A DNA stretch of 64,000 bases from an uncultured bacterium (lineage in GTDB: Bacteria; Verrucomicrobiota; Kiritimatiellia; PWTM01). A program made the position numbers and the translations under genes. The stretch lies in the NCBI GenBank assembly GCA_937139365.1, contig CAKZPT010000108.1, positions 47,199 to 111,198 of the forward strand. The letters run 5' to 3'. Position 1 is the first letter of the stretch; each line of letters begins with the position of its first letter. Positions 8,963-15,326 of the stretch are shown one piece after another. The notes below the pieces were generated by a model. The model did not search any database and had not been told where the DNA came from. It saw nothing but the letters and a program-made list of their open reading frames with translations.

Positions 8963-11500
8963 TTACCGGCCGGATTCGATTTCGTACCACAGCGTCCGCA
9001 GCGTTGGCCCCACGGACCACGATCGGCCTTCGGTGTCGTCCGTGACGGCGACGCCGGTGGCGCGACGGCCGCGCCCGTCGAGGGCGTGCACTGCGCGGAC
9101 CGGCGCGTTCAGGCGCAGGCGAAACGGGATTCCGTTGACGACGGTGGGTCCCTGGCCCCAACGGTGGCCCACGCTGGTGCGGTCGGCGTTCCATTCCATG
9201 CCTAGGTTCTCGGCCGAGCCGACCGCGACCAGCAACATGCGCGACGAGGTTTCGAGCGGCGCTCCGTCCAGGCTGGTTACGACGACGACGGCGTAGTCGC
9301 GTTCGACCTCTCCGACCTCGATGCGCAGGCCGCCCAGATCGAACGCGCGACCGGCGACCCTGCCCCAGACCGCCCGCGTGGCCGGCGTGTTCACAACGAC
9401 GTGGGCCCGGCGCGGATCCCGCGCGTCCCAGACGGCGCGCCCGTCGGGTGTCGCCAGGAAGGGCTCCGTCGGCGCGGCGACCTCCGTTGGCCGGTCGGCC
9501 TTCGGATCGATGCCGATTCTCCTGCGAAATCCCAGCGCAGGCGGCACGCGCTGTTCGCAGGTGCCGGCGGCCGTCTCCCGCAGCGGCTCGAGGTCGCCGC
9601 GGACGTAGAGGTTCGCGAAGGCGCCCAGCAGCGCGAGCTTGGCCGGATGGCCGTTGAACGAGAAATACCCCCCGAGTGAATCGCGGTCCCAGCGGTCGGC
9701 CTCGCTAGCGTACTGGAAAAAGAAGACGCCGTCCCAGTCCTGCAATGCCCCGACGAGGGCGGCGAAGGGCACGACGGAGGCGGCGTAGTCATGCGGCGCG
9801 GGGATATTCCACTCGGAGATCGTGAACGGCCGGTCCAGCAGGCGCCACGAGGCGCGTTCGAAGAGCACGTCGCGGCCCGCCGCCTCCTCCATCGGCGTGT
9901 TCTCGATCCGCCAGTTTCTCGGATCCCACGGGCGCCCTGGAAAGCGCGGGTGCTGCCAGTAGGCGTGGATGTCGGCGAAGTCGCAGGTGTCCGCGACGAT
10001 CCGCGCGCCGTGGTAGGTGATCTGCGAGGCGGTGACGGGCATCCTCGCCCCGACGTCGGTCTTGATGAACCGGACGAGGTCGCGAATGAACTCGGATTCC
10101 ACCTCCTCCATGAACCGTCGCGCGTCGGCCACCGCCGCCTCGGGCCAGCCGGCGTCGGGGATGTCCACCGAACGGCGTTCGACCGAGCCGCCCGGAGGCA
10201 GCGGAGCGGGTAGGCCGCCCTCGCGGACGACGACGTCGGCGAGTTGGAACGGCACATCCGAGTCGCCGAACTTGAAGCAGACACGGGCCGCGTTGGTCAG
10301 CGAGGCGGTTGCGCGGAACTGGCGCCGTACCCGGCGCCACTGCGGGCCGATCTCCAATCGCTCGGCGAGGCCAACGGGGCCCCAGTTGCCCGGGCCCTGC
10401 CGCGAGACGTCGACGTAGAGGCGGCGCTTCGCGTCGGCGCGCGCGTCGAACTCGAGGGAGTAGACGCGGCCCTCGAGGACGGTCAGGCCGGCCCTCATCA
10501 GCTCGTGGGTCGCGCCGGCGGCGGGCACTCGAATGCGCAGCGAACGGCGATGGCCGTCCGGCCCGGGAGCGCCGAACTCGACGACCGCCGGCTGCGCGCG
10601 TTGGGTGTTGAGGCGCCATTCGTCGAGCGCCACCGCATTTCCCGCCAGCCGCGCCAGCTCGGGACCGGGTGGCACCGCGTCGGCCAGCCATGCGGCCTTC
10701 AGGGCCTCGGTGGAGCCGTACCGGCGGGCCAGCCACTCGTTGAACTGGCGGCGGAACTCGCCCCGGTAGGGTTCGGGCAGCGTCGCGGCGAGGTCCGGGC
10801 CCCGCCGGCTGAAGTCGTTCTCGTTGGTGATCTCGATCATCGCGATGCCCGGATCCTCGGCGCGCCGCAGGCCCCGGTGGGGGTTGAATCGGCCGAGATA
10901 CTCGCGGATGAACTCCTTCAACAGCCGCCGCATCCGTGGCTCGAAGTAGAGTACGTATTTGCTGTAGCGGCACTCGTAGGGCAGGTCGCGGACGTTTTCG
11001 AAGCCCTCGCCCTCCCCGAACGTCCGCCCGACGTGCAGGTTCAGGTTCACGTACAGGCCGTGCCGGATCAGCTCCGCGATGAAAATGTCCTGCCGGTCCA
11101 TCATTTCGGGATCCAGTTCGCGGCGGCCGGCGGCCGGCGGGCGCAACACGCCGCGCGGCGGCGGTTGGGTGTCGTGGTGATGGAACCGCACGCCATTGAG
11201 ACCGAGCTTGGACAGCCTTGCGGCGACGACCGGCGCGTCCTCCTTGCGGGGAGCGTTGGCCCCGAAACAGACATTCACCCCCCAGATCCGCAGGCGGCGA
11301 TCGCCGACGAAGAAACGGCCGTCGCGGATCTTGACGAAACCGTCGGCGCCGGCCGGCCGGGGATGTAGGCGCGAGAAATCGACGGCGTTGGCCTCGATAT
11401 CGTTGCCGGGCAGAACGAACGGAAACCGCTCCGCCGGCGCGCCGACGCAGGTGAATGTCCACGTCGCCAACGCGCCGCATGCGCATCGAACGGGCCTCAT
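8963..11500 (-). CDS. Large secreted cellulase-type glycoside hydrolase
   Basis: The 845-residue protein starts at ATG 11500, chosen for a GGAGG 9 nt upstream; the frame is open to 11524. A short signal-like segment (residues 1-23) precedes a TIM barrel of clan GH-A type: GVNVCFGAN, LGLNGVRFHHHD, and IEITNEND whose Glu is the likely acid/base. ITISEWNIP-like residues near position 590 (TISEWNIP) carry the likely nucleophile Glu. Between the barrel strands lies a carbohydrate-binding-like insert (about residues 330-450) with the CBM4/9-like VYSLEFDARAD and KFGDSDVPFQLADVVV. The sugar target cannot be told. It follows the PmoA-family gene by 20 bp on the same strand. Confidence 0.82.
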   Translation of the reverse strand: MRPVRCACGALATWTFTCVGAPAERFPFVLPGNDIEANAVDFSRLHPRPAGADGFVKIRDGRFFVGDRRLRIWGVNVCFGANAPRKEDAPVVAARLSKLGLNGVRFHHHDTQPPPRGVLRPPAAGRRELDPEMMDRQDIFIAELIRHGLYVNLNLHVGRTFGEGEGFENVRDLPYECRYSKYVLYFEPRMRRLLKEFIREYLGRFNPHRGLRRAEDPGIAMIEITNENDFSRRGPDLAATLPEPYRGEFRRQFNEWLARRYGSTEALKAAWLADAVPPGPELARLAGNAVALDEWRLNTQRAQPAVVEFGAPGPDGHRRSLRIRVPAAGATHELMRAGLTVLEGRVYSLEFDARADAKRRLYVDVSRQGPGNWGPVGLAERLEIGPQWRRVRRQFRATASLTNAARVCFKFGDSDVPFQLADVVVREGGLPAPLPPGGSVERRSVDIPDAGWPEAAVADARRFMEEVESEFIRDLVRFIKTDVGARMPVTASQITYHGARIVADTCDFADIHAYWQHPRFPGRPWDPRNWRIENTPMEEAAGRDVLFERASWRLLDRPFTISEWNIPAPHDYAASVVPFAALVGALQDWDGVFFFQYASEADRWDRDSLGGYFSFNGHPAKLALLGAFANLYVRGDLEPLRETAAGTCEQRVPPALGFRRRIGIDPKADRPTEVAAPTEPFLATPDGRAVWDARDPRRAHVVVNTPATRAVWGRVAGRAFDLGGLRIEVGEVERDYAVVVVTSLDGAPLETSSRMLLVAVGSAENLGMEWNADRTSVGHRWGQGPTVVNGIPFRLRLNAPVRAVHALDGRGRRATGVAVTDDTEGRSWSVGPTLRTLWYEIESGR

Positions 11501-11520
11501 CGGATTCAAACCTCCTGGCA

Positions 11521-12450
11521 TCACGGCCGATCACCCGCCGAGCGGGCCGCCCATTCCGCGAACCGACGGTCGAGCTCGGCGGCGGACGGTTCGCCCCGGT
11601 GGATCCAGACCCGCCATCGGAAGGTCACGACACCTCCGGCGGGCACCTCGAACGTCTCGGGTTCCTGCAAAAGGCCGAAGCTTTTCCGGGCAAACGGGTT
11701 GGCGGAGAATAGGCCGTAGGTGCGCACATGCCATCCGGTCGGGTGGCGTGGATTGAACGGGTGATCGAAGATCGCCACACCCACCATTTCGCCACCCAGC
11801 GGACCGCTGTAGTCGCACCACCGCGCCGGCCGACTCCAGGCCGCGCGATCGGCGTGTCCCTCGGAATTGAGGATGCGCCCGCGACCCGGTGGGTCGGGCT
11901 GCAGGGCCGCGCCGAGCCCCAACGCTAACGATCCCTCCTTCGTGTCGCCGAAGCGCAGCGCCCCGCGGGAGGCATGGACGAACGCCTCGAGCTCGATCTC
12001 GCTGCCACCGTCGCGGGTGGGCCGGAACCGCCAGACCCGCCGATCCGTCGCGACCACGGCGCCGCCGGCGACCCACTCGTTGCTGACGACCATCCGGCCA
12101 CCACCCTCGTCGAGCTCGAGAAACGCCACGTGCACGATGCGCTCGCCGTTCCGCGAGCTCCAGAAATCGTGGCCGTTCAGGTCGCCGTGCGTGGACCAGA
12201 GCCCGCAGTGGTGGGGGTGGTCTCTCGATTCCCCCGCGATTTCGCCAGAGGGGAAGGCCCTCGTCAGTGCCGCTCCATGGGGGGCAAGCACCGGATGGAA
12301 ACACGGAAATCGTTCATGGCGGAACCGGTAGTCCGCCAGCGGCCGCCCGCCGACGCGGATGCGCACGACTTCCGCCTCGCGTTCGAACGTCACCTCGCCC
12401 GCCGAGGCGGCCAGCGCGACGGCCGCCGCCAGCATCCGGATCGTCCTCAT
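11521..12450 (-). CDS. PmoA-family (DUF6807-like) secreted protein
   Basis: From ATG 12450 the frame encodes a 309-residue protein with a signal peptide (MRTIRMLAAAVALAASAG) and PmoA-family landmarks: RPLADYRFRHERFPCFHPV, then SRDHPHHCGLWSTHGDLNG, and a closing FRWRVWIHRGEPSAAELD. The family, misleadingly named after methane oxygenase, is common in PVC bacteria near glycosidases and dehydrogenases; its biochemical activity is not established. GAGGG sits 5-9 nt upstream of this ATG, so it can be initiated alone. The same frame continues upstream without a stop into an MGMT domain. The glycosidase follows downstream. Confidence 0.8.
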   Translation of the reverse strand: MRTIRMLAAAVALAASAGEVTFEREAEVVRIRVGGRPLADYRFRHERFPCFHPVLAPHGAALTRAFPSGEIAGESRDHPHHCGLWSTHGDLNGHDFWSSRNGERIVHVAFLELDEGGGRMVVSNEWVAGGAVVATDRRVWRFRPTRDGGSEIELEAFVHASRGALRFGDTKEGSLALGLGAALQPDPPGRGRILNSEGHADRAAWSRPARWCDYSGPLGGEMVGVAIFDHPFNPRHPTGWHVRTYGLFSANPFARKSFGLLQEPETFEVPAGGVVTFRWRVWIHRGEPSAAELDRRFAEWAARSAGDRP

Positions 12451-12843
12451 GCGCCCTCGTGACATCGTGCATCGCCGGCTCGATGCCCACGGATGCGGAT
12501 CCACCACCCGCCATGGCTCGGCGAGCCGCCCGCCGGCGAACCTCACGCCCTCCGCCGCCAGCCGCGCCAGCTTCTCGGCGGCCGCCCGGCCGCGGACCTG
12601 GCCGCGATAGCCTCCCGGTCGTAAGTCCGAGGCGATCACCCGGTGACAGGGCACCCAGGGCGCCCACGGATTATCGCGCAGGGCCCGCCCCACCGCACGG
12701 GGCGAGGCCACGCCTACGGCCTTCGCCAGCCGCGCGTAGGTCGTCACGCGGCCCCGGCGAACGGTTCGAAGGGCGTCGTAGACGCGCCGCGCAAACTCCG
12801 TGACCTGGCACGCGGCTCTCCCTGGCGACCCGGCGCGCTGCAT
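11521..12843 (-). CDS. MGMT-like alkyltransferase domain in continuous frame with the PmoA-family protein
   Basis: ATG 12843 begins about 125 residues of the DNA-binding/active-site domain of O6-alkylguanine-DNA alkyltransferase. It has FARRVYDALRTVRRGRVTTY, SPRAVGRALRDNP, the catalytic P-C-H-R-V (Cys66) and GGYRGQVRGRAAAEKLARL. The N-terminal ribonuclease-like half of Ada/Ogt is absent, as in short MGMT-family proteins. Cys in PCHR argues for true alkyl transfer rather than an alkyltransferase-like decoy. No stop codon follows the domain: the frame runs through a linker into the signal peptide of the PmoA-family protein. Either this is a 440-residue fusion, or the alkyltransferase has lost its stop codon and the downstream protein is made from its own ATG 12450. 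Confidence 0.75.
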   Translation of the reverse strand: MQRAGSPGRAACQVTEFARRVYDALRTVRRGRVTTYARLAKAVGVASPRAVGRALRDNPWAPWVPCHRVIASDLRPGGYRGQVRGRAAAEKLARLAAEGVRFAGGRLAEPWRVVDPHPWASSRRCTMSRGRMRTIRMLAAAVALAASAGEVTFEREAEVVRIRVGGRPLADYRFRHERFPCFHPVLAPHGAALTRAFPSGEIAGESRDHPHHCGLWSTHGDLNGHDFWSSRNGERIVHVAFLELDEGGGRMVVSNEWVAGGAVVATDRRVWRFRPTRDGGSEIELEAFVHASRGALRFGDTKEGSLALGLGAALQPDPPGRGRILNSEGHADRAAWSRPARWCDYSGPLGGEMVGVAIFDHPFNPRHPTGWHVRTYGLFSANPFARKSFGLLQEPETFEVPAGGVVTFRWRVWIHRGEPSAAELDRRFAEWAARSAGDRP

Positions 12844-12861
12844 GCGCCCACCACGGTCACG

Positions 12862-12922
12862 AAAAAAGCGACCGGTGTCAAGGAGGTCTGGGTGGGGAAC
12901 CCATGGGAAAAACACCGGTCGC
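12862..12922 (-). terminator. Intrinsic-terminator-like hairpin in the MGMT leader
   Basis: A perfect 11-bp inverted repeat (GCGACCGGTGT at 12868-12878 and its complement at 12912-12922) encloses a 33-nt loop. Read on the minus strand it is followed directly by six T (12862-12867). It lies only 19 nt upstream of the MGMT start codon, inside the leader and not after a gene. GGTGGG in the upstream flank could pair with CCCACC in the loop, giving a possible competing fold. This suggests attenuation or a small leader RNA. No known riboswitch class was recognised. Confidence 0.5.
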
Positions 12923-13067
12923 CCACCGCAACCTACCTCATCGGCGGAGGTTTTCAAGGAACGGGTGCCGCGGAGATGCCGGGCGGGCTGGACGCGCCGA
13001 TGCGGCCAAGAGAACGGGGCCTGGGCCGTCCTTGCACGGCCGCGGCCGGCAGCATACTTTGCCGCGC

Positions 13068-13946
13068 ATGAGAATGCTGGTGACCGGCGCGACGGGGTTT
13101 CTCGGCCGCGAGGTCGTGGCTCGGCTGGCCCGCGAGCACGACGTGGTGCCCGTCGGCGGCCGCACGGCGCTACCCGGCGGGCTGGCCGCGGACTTGCGCC
13201 GCCCAGGCATCTGGGGGCCGCTGCTGGCGGAGGTGCGGCCGGACTGGGTCGTCCATCTGGCCGCCTATCGGGAGCCGGATTTTTGCGAGGACCACCCCGA
13301 GGAAACACGGGCGCTCAACACCCGGCCGGTGGCGGAGCTAGTTCGTGAGCTGCCGCCCGACGACCGCCTGCTCTTCATCAGCACCGACTATGTCTTCGAC
13401 GGCCTGCACCCGCCCTACCGCGAGGATAGCGAGCGCCGGCCGATCAACGTGTACGGGCTAAGCAAGGCCGAGGCGGAGGACGCCGTCCTCGCGCGGCCCG
13501 GCTCGCTGATCCTCCGCATCCCGCTCCTCGTCGGCTCGGGTCCGTCCGCCGACCGATCGGGATTTCTCACCCAGATTGTGGACACGCTGCGGCAGAACCG
13601 GCCCGTGGCGGCCGACGCGGTGCTGCGGCGGTTTCCGACCTGGATTCGGGACGTCGCCGAGGCCGTCGCGTTTCTGATCGAGCGCGATCAGACGGGCGTC
13701 TTGCACTATAGCGGCCGCGAGGGGCTGACGCGCCACGAGATGATCCGGATCGCCGCCGAGGTGCTCGGCCACCCGGCGGACCATGTGCGGCCGTCGGAGG
13801 ACGTAGTGCCCCGGCGCGCCGCGCGGCCGCGCGATTCACAACTCGACACCACCCGGATCGAGGCCCTCGGCTTCCGCCGGTTCACGCCGTTCCGCGAGGT
13901 CGTCAAGGCGTTTGCCGCCGATTTCCCGGAGGTCCGCACCGGCTGA
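13068..13946 (+). CDS. SDR-family sugar-nucleotide reductase (RmlD/MAT2B-like)
   Basis: The 292-residue protein begins MRMLVTGATGFLG (GxxGxxG NAD(P) site). It has HLAAYREPDFCEDHPEETRALNT, FISTDYVFDG, then Y-G-L-S-K, the Tyr-x3-Lys catalytic pair, typical of the RmlD substrate-binding family (dTDP-4-dehydrorhamnose reductase). There are no rml neighbours, so the substrate may be another sugar nucleotide. The start ATG 13068 is where family similarity begins; the frame is open upstream to 12903. It is divergent from the MGMT gene. Confidence 0.85.
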   Translation: MRMLVTGATGFLGREVVARLAREHDVVPVGGRTALPGGLAADLRRPGIWGPLLAEVRPDWVVHLAAYREPDFCEDHPEETRALNTRPVAELVRELPPDDRLLFISTDYVFDGLHPPYREDSERRPINVYGLSKAEAEDAVLARPGSLILRIPLLVGSGPSADRSGFLTQIVDTLRQNRPVAADAVLRRFPTWIRDVAEAVAFLIERDQTGVLHYSGREGLTRHEMIRIAAEVLGHPADHVRPSEDVVPRRAARPRDSQLDTTRIEALGFRRFTPFREVVKAFAADFPEVRTG

Positions 13947-14064
13947 CGCGGCCGGGTCCGCCCATCCCCGTGCGCCGTCCGGCGGCCGTTCCCTGCTAGG
14001 TCGTCCCGTCCGCCAACCGTCCCGTAAGATGTATTCCGGCACGCCGCATGGCATACTGGCCGCC

Positions 14065-14835
14065 GTGAGGAGTCCCGGCGAGGAACGAAAGTGGCGTCGG
14101 CGGGAATTTCTGGGCGGGGCGGCGGCCTACGCGGCCCCGCGCAAACCCGTGGAGGAGCTCTTCGACTGCTAGGCCGATCCGTGGCAGGTGCGCAACCTGG
14201 CCGAAGACCCCGACCATCGCCCGGTCCTGACGCGAATGCGCGAGGCGTTGCGGGCGCACCTCCTTTCCATACGCGACCTCGGCTTCATGCCGGAATGGCG
14301 CGCGGCGCACCTGTCGGGTCGGGGAACGCCGACGGTTGAGGCGGCCGACGAAATCATGTACCCGTTGGGCCGCATCCTCGAAACCGCCGAGGCGGTCGGA
14401 CGGCCTGTCGCGGAGGACGCGAGGATCGAGTGGTTGAAGGACGTGGATCCGGCCGTTCGCTGGTGGGGGGCGATCGGTGTGCGGGTCTCCGGCGACGGCT
14501 CGGCGCCGGTCCGTCGAGCGCTGACGCACACGTTGCGCGACGCGGTGCCGCCGGTGCGCATCGAGGCAGCTGGCGCGCCGCTCGCGGGCTGGAACGACCC
14601 CGACGCGCTCAACGCCCTGATCGCGTCGCTCGCGTCCCCCGATTCCCTCGAGGTTCTCGCCGCCGCCCGCACCCTGCCACTCCTGGGTTTGCTGGCGCGG
14701 CCCGCGCTGCCGGCGATGCGGACGGCGCTCCGGACCGGCTCGCCCGACCGGAACCTGAACCTGTACATTCAGCCTGGAGGCGGCCGTCCGGGAACTGGTG
14801 GCGGCCTCCACGCAACCGCCATTGCGGAGAGACTC
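14065..14835 (+). pseudogene. Gutted sulfatase: Tat signal joined to C-terminal domain
   Basis: GTG 14065 opens a twin-arginine signal (KWRRREFLGGAAAYAA). It is joined within a few residues to the far C-terminal part of a sulfatase (RKPVEELFDC, then ADPWQVRNLAEDPDH), so the whole catalytic domain, some 350-400 codons, is missing. TAG at 14170 interrupts the DC-E-ADPW motif where Glu is normal. The frame then continues through RDLGFMPEW and HEAT-like repeats (DALNALIASLASP, then LGLLARPALPAMRTAL). It shifts by +1 near 14770-14780 and ends in the frame of the next gene (SLEAAVRELVAAS). Three independent lesions make this a genuine remnant, not a sequencing slip. Confidence 0.85.
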
Positions 14836-14839
14836 GACC

Positions 14840-15259
14840 ATGAAGCTCTGGACCGGCGAGATCCATCGCGAGACCAAAGGGCACGGCGACCTCCACGACC
14901 TCACCGCCGACGTGACTGCCGTGGTGAAATGCTCCGGCATCCGCGCCGGCATTCTGCACCTTTTCGTGATCGGCAGCACCGGCGCGCTGACGACCATGGA
15001 GTTCGAACCGGGCCTGGTCGGCGATCTTCGCCTGCTGCTGGATCGCCTCGTGCCGCCGTCGGAAGCCTACGGGCACCAGGAGGCCTGGCACGACGGCAAC
15101 GGCCACTCGCACCTGCAGGCCAGCCTGTTGCGGCCGGACCTGACCCTGCCGATCCGCGAAGGCGAGCCCGTGCTGGGGCGGTGGCAACAGGTCGTGCTCG
15201 TCGAATGCGATGTCCGGCCGCACCAGCGCATCGTCGTGCTGACCATCTTCGGCGATTGA
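14840..15259 (+). CDS. yjbQ: YjbQ/UPF0047-family protein
   Basis: The 139-residue protein matches UPF0047 over its whole length: FVIGSTGALTTMEFEPGL, the His-rich EAWHDGNGHSHLQASLLRP, then LGRWQQVVLVECDVRPHQR. Some members complement thiamine-phosphate synthase mutants; the natural role is not settled. The start MKLWTGEIHRET is the family start. The frame is open upstream into the sulfatase remnant, whose last readable codons lie in this same frame, so loss of that gene has left yjbQ next to its debris. Confidence 0.88.
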   Translation: MKLWTGEIHRETKGHGDLHDLTADVTAVVKCSGIRAGILHLFVIGSTGALTTMEFEPGLVGDLRLLLDRLVPPSEAYGHQEAWHDGNGHSHLQASLLRPDLTLPIREGEPVLGRWQQVVLVECDVRPHQRIVVLTIFGD

Positions 15260-15263
15260 AGAC

Positions 15264-15286
15264 CCCGGCGTTTCCCAATCGCCGGG
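15264..15286. terminator. Hairpin between convergent genes
   Basis: CCCGGCG and CGCCGGG flank a 9-nt loop in the 67-bp gap between the convergent ends of yjbQ and the NuoEF fusion. There is no clear T run on either side, so it is at most a weak bidirectional terminator. Confidence 0.4.
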
Positions 15287-15326
15287 AGATCGCGGCCGCA
15301 CCGGTGCCGCCACGGTGCGCGCGGCC

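Noticed and set aside
12862..12960. SRP (4.5S) RNA or 6S RNA in the MGMT leader
   Set aside because: The conserved SRP tetraloop region and the long closing stem of 6S RNA were not found; only a terminator-like hairpin is supported.
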